Assembly: GCA_052389435.1 (NCBI GenBank)
Contig: JBQTIB010000130.1
Coordinates: forward strand, 1-59,435
From: JBQTKD01 sp052389435
GTDB lineage: Bacteria > Actinomycetota > Actinomycetes > Sporichthyales > Sporichthyaceae
Length of the DNA stretch: 59,435 nt
Reading direction: 5' to 3'
Positions 1 through 7,308 of this stretch are shown in pieces; the first letter of the stretch is position 1, and every line of letters begins with the position of its first letter. The notes beneath the pieces were generated by a model. That model worked only from the letters and a program-made list of their open reading frames with translations. It was not told the DNA's origin and ran no database searches. The position numbers were made by a program, and so were the translations under genes.

Positions 1-240
1 GGGCGTGGGCCGGCGCTGATGGGCTGCTGGGGTGGTGGCCCGGCGCTCTGGGTTGAGCTGGGGCCCTCGGGTTATTGGACAGATGGGGCGGGGGTGTGGG
101 CCTGGGCTATTGGATGAGCTGGGGCCCGCTGGAACTGTGACACTTCGGGCGGGGGCGTGGCCCGGCGCTCATGGATGAGCTGGGGCCCGCGGGAACTGGG
201 ACAAATCGGGCGGGAGTGTGGGCCCGGGGTCATGGATGAG
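1..240. repeat. 61-bp tandem repeat array (about 4 units)
   Basis: The phrase GAGCTGGGG recurs at 55, 116 and 177, and a diverged form (GAGCACCGG) begins at 238, giving an exact 61-bp period. Each unit carries GAGCTGGGGCCC, a GGAACT or TTATTGG stretch, GGGCGGG and a GGCCCGG-like end. The window starts inside the array, so the copy number is a minimum. No convincing reading frame runs through it. It ends about 50 bp before the start codon of the following operon. Confidence 0.8.
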
Positions 241-292
241 CACCGGACCGCCCCGGCGAGCGGCGCGCGCGGGGTCTCGTAGGGTCTGGGGC

Positions 293-448
293 ATGCAGAA
301 GTTCGAGTACGCGACGGTTCCCCTGTTGACCCACGCCACGAAGCAGATCCTCGACACGTGGGGTTCGGACGGATGGGAGCTCGTCACCGTGATCCCCGGT
401 CCCAACCCCGAGCAGCTCGTGGCCTACCTGAAGCGAGTCGTCGCATGA
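293..448 (+). CDS. DUF4177-type small protein
   Basis: A 51-aa protein with the compact pattern of the DUF4177 family: an N-terminal KFEYATVPL strand, a central GSDGWELVTVIPG motif and a short C-terminal helix. The function of the family is not established. The ATG at 293 was chosen because the domain begins at once and a GGTCTGGGG stretch stands before it; upstream in-frame codons lie in the tandem array. Its stop overlaps the next start (ATGA at 445-448), so the two genes are probably translationally coupled. A DUF4177-RidA-NUDIX-MBL order is familiar from actinobacterial genomes. Confidence 0.75.
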   Translation: MQKFEYATVPLLTHATKQILDTWGSDGWELVTVIPGPNPEQLVAYLKRVVA

Positions 449-906
449 GCGTGCGCAACGACCGCCTGATCGAGCTTGGGCTCAAGCTCCCCGAGGTCCC
501 GATTCCGCTGGCCGCGTACGTGCCGGCCGTGCGCAGCGGCAACCTCGTCTACTGCTCGGGTCAGCTCCCGACGGTCGACGGCGCGCTGCCCAAGGCCGGC
601 AAGGTGAGCGTCGACGTCACCGTGGAAGAGGCCTACGACCTCGCGCGCATCGCGGCCCTGAACGGCCTCGCGGCCATCGCCGACGTCGCCGGCGGCCTGG
701 ACAACATCGTGCGCATCGTCAAGGTCGTCGGGTACGTGCAGTGCCCGCCGGAGTTCATCACCCACCCCAAGGTGATCAACGGTGCCAGCGAGTTCCTGGG
801 CCAGGTGCTCGGCGAGGCCGGCAAGCACTGCCGCGTCGCGATCGGCGTGGCGAGCCTGCCGCTGGACGCCCCGGTCGAGATCGACATCCTGGCCGAGGTC
901 GAGTGA
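445..906 (+). CDS. RidA/YjgF-family protein
   Basis: A 153-aa protein of the RidA (YjgF/YER057c/UK114) family. Members of the RidA subgroup hydrolyse reactive enamine/imine intermediates made by PLP enzymes; other subgroups have unknown roles. The family framework is visible: GNLVYCSGQLP near residues 32-42, a central helix, and an ASLPLDAPVEID end. Arg130 in the CRVAIGVASLP stretch aligns with the catalytic arginine of E. coli RidA, so deaminase activity is plausible. It is longer than the 125-130 aa archetype and resembles the actinobacterial subgroup. It is the second gene of a tightly packed operon and starts inside the previous stop codon. Confidence 0.85.
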   Translation: MSVRNDRLIELGLKLPEVPIPLAAYVPAVRSGNLVYCSGQLPTVDGALPKAGKVSVDVTVEEAYDLARIAALNGLAAIADVAGGLDNIVRIVKVVGYVQCPPEFITHPKVINGASEFLGQVLGEAGKHCRVAIGVASLPLDAPVEIDILAEVE

Positions 907-994
907 TCCTCGGCCGTCTTCTGCGGGTGAGTGGGGCCATCCCGGTTCCGCGATACCCCCACGCGCCGACAGAAGACGGATTGCCGGGGACGGG

Positions 995-1858
995 GTGAAC
1001 ACCGTGCCCGAGGCCCTCGCGGCGGAACTGGCCGGCGCCCGTCGCCTGCCGGACTCCTTCCTCGAGCGGGCTCGGGCCGTGATCGCGGGCGACGTGGAGC
1101 CGGCCCCCGCCCGCGACGCCGCGACGGTCGCCCTGCTGCGCGACACCCCGGCGGGCGTGGAGGTCTACACGCTGCGCCGCCAGCAGAAGATGGCCTTCGC
1201 CCCGGGGATGTACGTCTTCCCCGGCGGGTCCGTCGACGAGCGCGACGCGCACGCCTCCATCGCCTGGGCCGGTCCGCCCGCTTCGTTCTGGGCCGAGGCG
1301 TTCGCCGTTTCGGAGGACTTGGCACGCGCCCTCGTCTGCGCGGCGGTTCGGGAGACCTTCGAGGAGTCCGGGGTCCTGCTGGCCGGATCGGACGCGAGCA
1401 GCGTCGTCGCCGACACCAGCGGCCCCGACTGGGAGGCGGACCGGGTGGCGCTGATCGCGCAGCAAGTGAGCTTCGCCGAATTCCTGGACCGGCGTGGGCT
1501 GTGCCTGCGCGCGGACCTTCTGCGGCCGTGGGCGCACTGGATCACCCCGCGAGCCGAGCCGCGCCGGTTCGACACCCGCTTCTTCGTCGCCGCGATGCCC
1601 GCCGGGCAACGCACCCGCGAGTTCGGGGAGGAGGCCGACCAGGTCGAGTGGATCCGCCCGGCCGAGGCGATCGAACGCTGGCGCGCCGAGGACCTCGCGA
1701 TGATGCCGCCCACGCTCATCACGATGGCCGAACTCGGCGAGTTCCCGGACGCGGCGACGGCGCTCGCCGCCGTTCGCGACATCCAGACCGTCGAACCGGT
1801 GGTGGTCATCGAGGACGGGCACGCCAACGTGATGCTCCCCGAGGACTACGCGCCATGA
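995..1858 (+). CDS. NUDIX hydrolase with split NUDIX box
   Basis: A 287-aa NUDIX-superfamily hydrolase; substrate unknown, possibly a CoA derivative or nucleoside diphosphate compound. The strand FAPGMYVFPGGSVDE (about residues 68-82) is followed, after roughly 35 inserted residues, by the core AVRETFEESGVLL (117-129) that supplies the metal-binding glutamates. This long insertion inside the box is typical of the NUDT19/RP2p-like branch. GTG 995 is preferred over GTG 1004 because GGGGA lies about 5 nt upstream. The stop overlaps the start of the next gene (ATGA). Confidence 0.8.
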   Translation: MNTVPEALAAELAGARRLPDSFLERARAVIAGDVEPAPARDAATVALLRDTPAGVEVYTLRRQQKMAFAPGMYVFPGGSVDERDAHASIAWAGPPASFWAEAFAVSEDLARALVCAAVRETFEESGVLLAGSDASSVVADTSGPDWEADRVALIAQQVSFAEFLDRRGLCLRADLLRPWAHWITPRAEPRRFDTRFFVAAMPAGQRTREFGEEADQVEWIRPAEAIERWRAEDLAMMPPTLITMAELGEFPDAATALAAVRDIQTVEPVVVIEDGHANVMLPEDYAP

Positions 1859-2643
1859 CCTCTCCCTGGCACGGCGGCCGCATCACCGAACGCGCCACCT
1901 GCGTGCTCGCGCCCAACCCCGGCCCGATGACGCTCGACGGCACCAACACCTGGGTGCTGGCCGAGCCGGGCGCGAACGCCGTCGTCGTGATCGACCCCGG
2001 ACCCGACGACCCCGCGCACCTGTCCGCCCTCCTGGCCGAGGTGGGGGACCGCGAGGTCGCCACCGTGCTTCTGACGCACCGTCACCCCGATCACGTGGCG
2101 GGCGCGGCGACCTTCGCCGCCATGGCCTCCGCACCGGTGCGCTCGGTGGATCCGACCTTCCGCTACCGCGGGGGCGGCGGCCTGGCCGAAGGCGAACGAC
2201 TGTCGATCGCCGGCTTGGATCTCCGCGTGATGGCCACCCCGGGGCACACCGACGACTGCGTCTGCTTCTGGCTCCCCGCCGACCGCGCCGTCCTCACCGG
2301 CGACACCGTCCTGGGCCGCGGCAGCACCGTCGTCGCGCACCCCGACGGGCGCCTGGCCGACTACCTCGAGTCCCTGCACCGCCTCGCCGACCTCGCCGGC
2401 GACCGCGTGGACACCGTCTACCCCGGACACGGACCCGTGCTGCCCGACGCACTCGCCGCCATCGAGTGGTATCTCGAACACCGGCGCCAACGCCTGGAAC
2501 AGGTCCGGGCGGCGGTCGCCAATGGACTGCGCACGCCGCGCGAAGTTGTCGAGGCCGTTTATTCGGACGTCGATCCGAGTTTATGGACCGCTGCGGAATG
2601 GTCCGTCGCCGCGCAGCTGGAATATCTCGAAGTCATCCAATGA
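1855..2643 (+). CDS. Metallo-beta-lactamase-fold hydrolase (LACTB2-like)
   Basis: A 262-aa MBL-fold enzyme. The metal-site motifs are intact: HRHPDH at 75-80, the TPGHTDD histidine at 131, the aspartate of the LTGD motif at 150, and a YPGHGP histidine. The layout (NPGPMTLDGTNTW near the N terminus and a C-terminal winged-helix-like tail) matches the LACTB2/Ribonuclease-Z-like hydrolases that accompany the NUDIX gene in many Actinobacteria. The substrate is unknown. The ATG at 1855 overlaps the upstream TGA, so it is coupled to the NUDIX gene. It is the last gene of the operon. Confidence 0.85.
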   Translation: MTSPWHGGRITERATCVLAPNPGPMTLDGTNTWVLAEPGANAVVVIDPGPDDPAHLSALLAEVGDREVATVLLTHRHPDHVAGAATFAAMASAPVRSVDPTFRYRGGGGLAEGERLSIAGLDLRVMATPGHTDDCVCFWLPADRAVLTGDTVLGRGSTVVAHPDGRLADYLESLHRLADLAGDRVDTVYPGHGPVLPDALAAIEWYLEHRRQRLEQVRAAVANGLRTPREVVEAVYSDVDPSLWTAAEWSVAAQLEYLEVIQ

Positions 2644-3086
2644 GCCGTCTCGGCAAAGCCGAGGGAAAATAATCGGCCGTTCGATCAACAGGGCCGCACG
2701 CGGGCGGTCGGTGTGCCGCCGGTGGGCCGGACGGCCCAGCGTCCGGCTCCTCCGTTCGTCCGATGCCCAACCGGGACCTACCGGCGTTCTTCCTGCTCAA
2801 ACGCTGTGAACGGCGGGAGCGGACTTTGACGTCGGCCCGCCCGGAACGGTTCCCGTCGACGCGTGAAGTTCACCGTCTCCCGGGCGTGTTGGATCGCACG
2901 ATTCGGACAATGACGCTTCTATCGATTTTCGCCTGACAGTTGTCATCGATGATCCGCAGTATTTCCCTCGTTGGCCCGACGAGAAACGGGCCACGCGAAA
3001 GAAATCGATTCGGCGGGGAACTCGGCGTCGCCGAGAAAAGGCCGAATCGACTTTCGCATCCACGACCTATCTGGGGGAGATCCCGC
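2644..3086. other. 443-bp intergenic region
   Basis: No gene seen. Directly after the stop there is a 6-bp hairpin (CTCGGC AAA GCCGAG, 2649-2663), a weak terminator without a T tract. Further on are a palindrome GGAACGGTTCC (2843-2853), a TGACAGTTGTCA inverted repeat (2934-2945) and the nested hairpins annotated separately at 3005-3050. GC content drops in the last 150 bp, as expected for a promoter and leader region of the secreted-protein operon. Confidence 0.5.
3005..3050 (+). promoter_or_regulatory. Nested stem-loop in leader of secreted-protein operon
   Basis: A perfect 10-bp inverted repeat, TCGATTCGGC (3005-3014) and GCCGAATCGA (3041-3050), encloses a second hairpin CTCGGC-GTC-GCCGAG (3021-3035). 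The element ends 36 nt before the ATG at 3087. It could fold as a two-tier RNA structure in the leader, or act as a DNA operator. No known riboswitch class was recognised. Confidence 0.5.
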
Positions 3087-3554
3087 ATGCGCATCACCAA
3101 CAAGAAGATCGCGGCCGTCGTCGCCACCACCGCCGTCGTCGCCCTCGGCGCGGGCGGCGCGTACGCCTGGGTCACCAACGCCCCGGGCACCGGCAACGGC
3201 ACCGCCTCGGTCGCGGACCAGGGCATGTGGGGCGTCGACGTCGGCGGCGCGAGCGGCGAGTTCGCCGTCGGCGGCGCGGAGGTCACCTACAACGTCAAGG
3301 TCGTTAACAACAGCGCGAACGTCGCGGACCTGGTGGCGCTGACCCCGGGTGCGTCCGAGACCGGCGGCTTCCTCACCGGCACCGACTGCAAGCTGTCCTG
3401 GTTCTCCTACGGGTTCGACCCGATCGCGTTCCCGGTCAGCGTCGCCGCCAACGGCGAGGCCAACTTCACCTTCCGCGCGTCGCTCGAGAACGCCCCCGAG
3501 GACCAGACCGACTGCCTCGGCGACGACATCGCGTTCACCGTCACCGCCAGCTGA
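3087..3554 (+). CDS. Secreted/anchored protein of unknown function
   Basis: A 155-aa exported protein. It has a charged start, a hydrophobic segment (about residues 8-28) ending GGAYAWVTN, then a beta-rich mature part with two cysteines that could form a disulfide (in GTDCKLSW and DQTDCLGDD). The ATG follows GGGGGAGA at 7-nt spacing. The composition and size recall small surface-matrix proteins, but no family was recognised. The GGAYA(W/F)V anchor end recurs in the protein at 4366-4881, suggesting that the two are processed or retained in the same way. First gene of a four-gene cluster of envelope proteins. Confidence 0.7.
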   Translation: MRITNKKIAAVVATTAVVALGAGGAYAWVTNAPGTGNGTASVADQGMWGVDVGGASGEFAVGGAEVTYNVKVVNNSANVADLVALTPGASETGGFLTGTDCKLSWFSYGFDPIAFPVSVAANGEANFTFRASLENAPEDQTDCLGDDIAFTVTAS

Positions 3555-3625
3555 TTCACCGGGGTGGGGCGCCCGGGGAGGCGCCCCGCCCCGTCCAGCG
3601 TCGGCCGGGTCGGGGAGGACCACGA

Positions 3626-4369
3626 ATGACTCGCAACAGTGCACGAGGCGGCCTGCGTCGCCCGGCCGCCGCCGTCGTGGCAGGCGGCGGGTTGGTGCTC
3701 GCCGTGACCGGTTTGACGGCGGGTTCCGCCTCGGCCGACAGCTACCGGTTCCAGATCCAGGGATCGCTGAGCCAGCCGCTGGGCATCGGCTCGACGCTCC
3801 CGCTGAACCTGCGGATCGTGAATCCGAACGAGGACCCGCTGCGCCTGGTCGACCTGACGGTCGAGATCGACTCGATCTCCGCGGCCGGCTGCGGCAGGGA
3901 GAACTTCGAGATCGTCCAGGCGGACTTCGACTTCGGCGATTCGCTGATCGTTGCGGGCGAAGGCTCTCGGACGCTGAGCGAACTCGGGCTCACGACCGCT
4001 CGGTTGCCTCAGGTTCGGCTGCTCAACACCGCGGCCAACCAGGACCCGTGTCTCGGGGCCGACGTCGACCTGGTCTACACCGGCGCGGGTCGCATCTTCG
4101 ACCGTGACGTGCCCGGCCGCGGGAACGACGACGACCGCGACGACGACCGCGACCGAGACCGCGACAACGACCGCGACGACCGCGACCGCGACAACGACCG
4201 CGACGACCGCGACCGCGACGACGATCACGACGACGACGACGGCGGCTTCCTGCCGCACACCGGCGGCTGGGGCATGGAGGTTCCCGCCGCGGCGGCCGGC
4301 CTGCTGCTGCTGGGCACCGGCGCTGCGGTCGTCGTGCGGTCGCGTCGACGCCAGGGGGGCAAGCGATGA
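3626..4369 (+). CDS. LPxTG-anchored surface protein with Asp/Arg-rich stalk
   Basis: A 247-aa cell-wall protein. It has an export signal ending ASADSY near residue 38, a beta-rich domain (40-160) with two cysteines, a low-complexity stalk of alternating Asp, Arg and Asn (about 165-206), the sortase motif LPHTG (209-213), a hydrophobic helix, and a basic tail RSRRRQGGKR. This is a complete sorting signal, so sortase should link it to peptidoglycan. No sortase gene is in the window. The stalk is encoded by a short DNA repeat (4161-4214) that could vary in length. The stop overlaps the next start. Confidence 0.8.
   Translation: MTRNSARGGLRRPAAAVVAGGGLVLAVTGLTAGSASADSYRFQIQGSLSQPLGIGSTLPLNLRIVNPNEDPLRLVDLTVEIDSISAAGCGRENFEIVQADFDFGDSLIVAGEGSRTLSELGLTTARLPQVRLLNTAANQDPCLGADVDLVYTGAGRIFDRDVPGRGNDDDRDDDRDRDRDNDRDDRDRDNDRDDRDRDDDHDDDDGGFLPHTGGWGMEVPAAAAGLLLLGTGAAVVVRSRRRQGGKR
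4161..4214 (+). repeat. 27-bp tandem repeat encoding Asp/Arg stalk
   Basis: GCGACAACGACCGCGACGAC recurs with a 27-bp period at 4161 and 4188, inside a longer run of GAC and CGC codons. The period is a multiple of three, so copy-number change would lengthen or shorten the stalk without shifting the frame. Confidence 0.7.
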
Positions 4370-4881
4370 AAAGCAGAGCCGAACGTCGACACCTAGGCAA
4401 GCGCACCTGGTTCACGACTCCGGCGGTGATGGTGCCGATCGTCGCGATCGGCGTCGTGACCGCGGGCGGGGCCTACGCCTTCGTGCGACCCGCGCCGGCC
4501 ACCGCACCGATCGTCGGCAAGGTCCAGCCCGGCGGGTTCGTCATCACCACGATCGGCGTGACGCCGACGGGCAAGGTCCTCGGGCCGGGCAGGAAGGGCG
4601 ACCTGTCGATCACCTTCGCGGTGTCGACGCTGCCCTACGAGGTCACCGCCATCGCGCAGGACACCGGGCGGCCGGTGGCCGTCTCCGGCGGCGGCTCCGG
4701 GTGCAACGGCGCGTCGGTCACCCTCGCCGCCATCGGAGTGCCGGGGGTGGAGGTCACCACGACCACCGGCCCGGTCACCAAGCGCTACCGGAACGTGGTG
4801 GCGATGGCCGTCGACGCGGCCAGCGGCTGCCAGGGCGCCACCTTCGCCATCCCCGTACTGCTGACCGGACGGAGCCTGTAG
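4366..4881 (+). CDS. Membrane-anchored exported protein, unknown
   Basis: A 171-aa protein with a basic N terminus, one hydrophobic segment (about residues 20-40, ending GGAYAFV), and an extracellular beta-rich part containing one cysteine pair (GSGCNGAS and ASGCQGAT). No family recognised. It overlaps the LPHTG gene by ATGA and is followed immediately, with no gap, by the next gene, so all three are probably made from one message. The anchor resembles that of the protein at 3087. Confidence 0.7.
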   Translation: MKSRAERRHLGKRTWFTTPAVMVPIVAIGVVTAGGAYAFVRPAPATAPIVGKVQPGGFVITTIGVTPTGKVLGPGRKGDLSITFAVSTLPYEVTAIAQDTGRPVAVSGGGSGCNGASVTLAAIGVPGVEVTTTTGPVTKRYRNVVAMAVDAASGCQGATFAIPVLLTGRSL

Positions 4882-6006
4882 ATGAAGCGCTCCATGAAGG
4901 CCGCCGGCGCGATCACCCTCGCGGCGGCCGTGCTCGCCGGACCCGCGTGGTCCTACATCGTCCCGAGCAGCAACGCGGCCGAAGGGTATGCCAAGGCCGG
5001 CGTGCTCGGAACCCCGAAGGTCAAGGCCACCCGCATCCTGACCGGTCACGTGTTCTTCGGCGTGGAGGACGCACCTCCCGGCTACGAGCCGCAGGGGTAC
5101 GTGGTCAAGACCGGTAACGGCAACGCCGTCTGCACGATCCACGGCGACGACGGCGGGTGCAACACCCTGCTGTTCGGGCTGTACTTCGGCAAGCAGACCT
5201 TCAACGTCCGGGCCTTCGCCGGCACCAACTGGGTGTCGGCACCGGCGACCTGCTCGTTCGGAACCTTCTCCGCGATCGCCAACTGCGGTTCGGGTTCCCC
5301 CGGGTTCTCCCTCGACCTGAACCTGGCGGCCACGCTGCCACTGCTCTCGGTGAAGGACGACCTCGGGATCTCCAGCGACGACGGCATCACCAACATCGCC
5401 GAGGTGACGCTGCTCGGCACCGCCATCGCCAAGTCCACGGTCGTGCTGTTCTCGGGCGGCCAGGAACTCGGCCGCGGCACCGCCGACGACGAGGGCAGGT
5501 ACGCCATCGCGGTCAACCTGGGCGAAGGCGTGCACGAACTCACCGCCGTCACCCGCTGGGACGGGGACTCCTCGCCGCACACCAGCGAGCGGAGGATCAC
5601 GGTCGACCTGACCGCTCCCAAGCTCACGGTGGACGTCGACGCCTCCGGTGGCGACCTGAAGATCGTCGGGACGGCGGGCACCGCGCCCGGCGACCAGGAC
5701 AGGCTCAAGGTCGCCGCGACCGACGGCGCGAAGGTCGAGGACCTCGACCCGTCCTCGTCCGGCAGGTTCGCGGCCGAAGTCGACGGGCCCGAGGGCGCGA
5801 AGGTGACGGTCAGTCAGTCCGACGTCGCGGGCAACCGGGCCTCGGAGTCGGTGACGCTCAAGGGCACGAAGGACGAGCCCGCGGCAGACCCGAAACCCGC
5901 GGACGAACCCAAGGCCTCGGAACCGAAGGCCGAGGAGCCCCAGGCCGAGGAGCCGACGCCGACGAAGCCTTCCGCTCCTGCAGACCCGGCCCCCGCACAA
6001 CCCTGA
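4882..6006 (+). CDS. Secreted protein with Ig-like domain and Pro/Glu/Lys-rich tail
   Basis: A 374-aa exported protein. After an N-terminal signal (residues 1-33, ending SNAAEG) come a beta domain with three cysteines, a segment of the bacterial Ig-like/adhesin type (about 160-250, VTLLGTAIAKSTVVLFSGG and DLTAPKLTVDV), a second Ig-like stretch, and a disordered tail (about 325-374) rich in Pro, Glu, Lys and Ala. The tail is suited to crossing the cell wall, but no LPxTG is present. The ATG directly follows the preceding TAG. Likely an adhesin or surface-matrix component; the role is inferred. Confidence 0.75.
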   Translation: MKRSMKAAGAITLAAAVLAGPAWSYIVPSSNAAEGYAKAGVLGTPKVKATRILTGHVFFGVEDAPPGYEPQGYVVKTGNGNAVCTIHGDDGGCNTLLFGLYFGKQTFNVRAFAGTNWVSAPATCSFGTFSAIANCGSGSPGFSLDLNLAATLPLLSVKDDLGISSDDGITNIAEVTLLGTAIAKSTVVLFSGGQELGRGTADDEGRYAIAVNLGEGVHELTAVTRWDGDSSPHTSERRITVDLTAPKLTVDVDASGGDLKIVGTAGTAPGDQDRLKVAATDGAKVEDLDPSSSGRFAAEVDGPEGAKVTVSQSDVAGNRASESVTLKGTKDEPAADPKPADEPKASEPKAEEPQAEEPTPTKPSAPADPAPAQP

Positions 6007-6077
6007 ACCGTCGCCACCGCCGTCGAGTGATCCCCCATCCCTCCCGCGGCGGCGGTGGCGACAAACGCAGCACCACC

Positions 6078-6114
6078 CCGGCCCCGAGGCAACCCCCACC
6101 CGCCTCGGGGCCGG
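6078..6114 (+). terminator. Terminator after secreted-protein operon
   Basis: A perfect 12-bp stem, CCGGCCCCGAGG (6078-6089) and CCTCGGGGCCGG (6103-6114), with a 13-nt loop. It lies 72 nt after the last stop codon, and the downstream side reads TGCGCGTTTG, so the T tract is poor. The rest of the 6007-6338 gap holds a lower-GC promoter-like region before the next gene and no other feature. Confidence 0.7.
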
Positions 6115-6338
6115 TGCGCGTTTGTGCAACGAACCAGTCCGGCGCCGCGACCGCGCCGAACCCTTCGCGACCCGATCGCCCGATGGAATTCGGCGACGTG
6201 CAACACCGCCGCCGCGTAACGCGACTCGTGCGGGGTAGGTAAACACCGCGAGCGGCCGAATTTCCCGGATCTTCCTCGGAGGACCGGTTCCCTTTCTGGC
6301 CAGTAACCCGCACTATCGAAGGTGCCTGGAGGGGTGCA

Positions 6339-6662
6339 ATGACTGCCATCACGTGGTTGGAACGAGACCGTTGGAGTACGGGTCCGCGCGACGGATCCGG
6401 AGCCCTGCCCTACGAGCCTGCGCTCAAGCCGCTGACCGCGCGCTTCGAAGGCCAGGGATCCGACCTGGTGCTCGTCGTCGCGATCCGCGCGTCCGAGGCC
6501 GAACACGGCGCGATGATCTCCGTCCCGGCACCCGGCGCCGACGTCCGGATGCGCATTCCCCCGGGCACCACCAGCGGCCGGCACTTCCGCCTCCCGCGCC
6601 ACAACGCCCCGGCCCCCGACGGCTTCGGCGACCTCCTCGTCCGCGTGGACGTCGTCGCCTAG
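6339..6662 (+). CDS. Stand-alone DnaJ C-terminal substrate-binding domain
   Basis: A 107-aa protein. Its second half matches C-terminal domain II of DnaJ/Hsp40: a DLVLVVAIRASEAEHGA stretch followed by VPAPGADVRMRIPPGT, SGRHFRLP and DLLVRVDV, in the order found in DnaJ. There is no J domain, no Gly/Phe linker and no zinc finger, and neither flank holds a remnant of them. It has its own ribosome site (GGAGGGG, about 5 nt spacing) and terminator, so it looks like an intact small gene. It could bind unfolded peptides or modulate a full-length DnaJ, but without a J domain it should not stimulate DnaK. Confidence 0.75.
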   Translation: MTAITWLERDRWSTGPRDGSGALPYEPALKPLTARFEGQGSDLVLVVAIRASEAEHGAMISVPAPGADVRMRIPPGTTSGRHFRLPRHNAPAPDGFGDLLVRVDVVA

Positions 6663-6679
6663 CTCAACGCGTTCCGCCC

Positions 6680-6707
6680 GGCCTCTCGACGCTTCCGTCG
6701 GGAGGCC
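6680..6707 (+). terminator. Terminator after DnaJ-CTD gene
   Basis: A 12-bp stem with one G-T wobble, GGCCTCTCGACG (6680-6691) and CGTCGGGAGGCC (6696-6707), around a CTTC tetraloop, 17 nt after the stop. The following 250 bp up to the tRNA (6708-6954) hold no gene that can be supported. Confidence 0.7.
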
Positions 6708-6954
6708 GATCCGTGTGCGGGTGAGCACCGGGGCGGCCCGGCGCACTTCGGCGCACGCCTCGCCTGCGGGGACCCACGCTCGCGCTCGCCCGCCCTCCCG
6801 CGGCTGCGGGCACTCCGTTCGAGGCCCCGCCCTGCTCGCCGAGGAGTCCGACGGGCTCCAGCTCGTCGAGGAAACCCGGGCGTGCGGCTGCCCCCGTCGG
6901 TCAAGGTGGGGATCTGAGTCGTACCCCCGCCCCGACCTTGATATCGTCCTCGGC

Positions 6955-7039
6955 GGTGGCGTGTCCGAGCGGCCGAAGGAGCGCGCCTCGAAAGCGCGTG
7001 ATGTGCAAGCATCCGAGGGTTCAAATCCCTCCGCCACCG
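6955..7039 (+). tRNA. tRNA-Ser (anticodon CGA)
   Basis: The acceptor stem GGTGGCG (6955-6961) pairs with CGCCACC (7032-7038), with discriminator G7039. The anticodon arm is CGCGC, CTCGAAA, GCGCG with anticodon CGA, and the T arm is GAGGG, TTCAAAT, CCCTC. The long variable arm expected for a class II tRNA-Ser is present (ATGTGCAAGCAT). CCA is not encoded. It reads UCG codons, frequent in this GC-rich genome. Confidence 0.95.
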
Positions 7040-7040
7040 C

Positions 7041-7231
7041 CCTCTGGCCGGCGTGTGTTCGCGAAGTGCGCGAACCACGTCGGCCGGTTTCATTCTGCGA
7101 CGCTGCGCGTCGCGGGTGGCTTCGCCACCGCCTCTGGCCGGGGTGTGTTCGCGAAGTGCGCGAACCACGTCGGCCGGTTTCGTTCTGCGACGCTGCGCGT
7201 CGCGGGTGGCTTCGCCACCGCCTCTGGCCGG
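7041..7231. repeat. 90-bp tandem repeat with three hairpins per unit
   Basis: CCTCTGGCCG begins at 7041, 7131 and 7221, giving two complete 90-bp units that differ at only a few bases plus the first 11 nt of a third. Each unit holds three perfect stems: GTTCGCG/CGCGAAC (5-nt loop), GCGACGC/GCGTCGC (loop TGC) and GGTGGC/GCCACC (loop TTC). The end of each unit (TTCGCCACCGCCTCTGGCC) resembles the junction of the tRNA 3' end with the array, so the array starts exactly at the tRNA terminus. No protein frame is credible here. Confidence 0.85.
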
Positions 7232-7308
7232 GGTGAGGGCGGGCACGGGCTCAAGTCCGGAGGCGGCGGCGCCGATGCAGCCGCTGAGGACTAGCACCGG
7301 GAGCGGCC

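Noticed and set aside
4130..4240. CRISPR-like short repeats
   Set aside because: Repeats are direct, adjacent, in frame and encode an Asp/Arg stalk; there are no spacers.
6955..7231. Integration site at the 3' end of tRNA-Ser
   Set aside because: The tRNA end is partly duplicated in the repeat units, but no integrase, phage or plasmid gene follows; the surrounding genes look like core genome.
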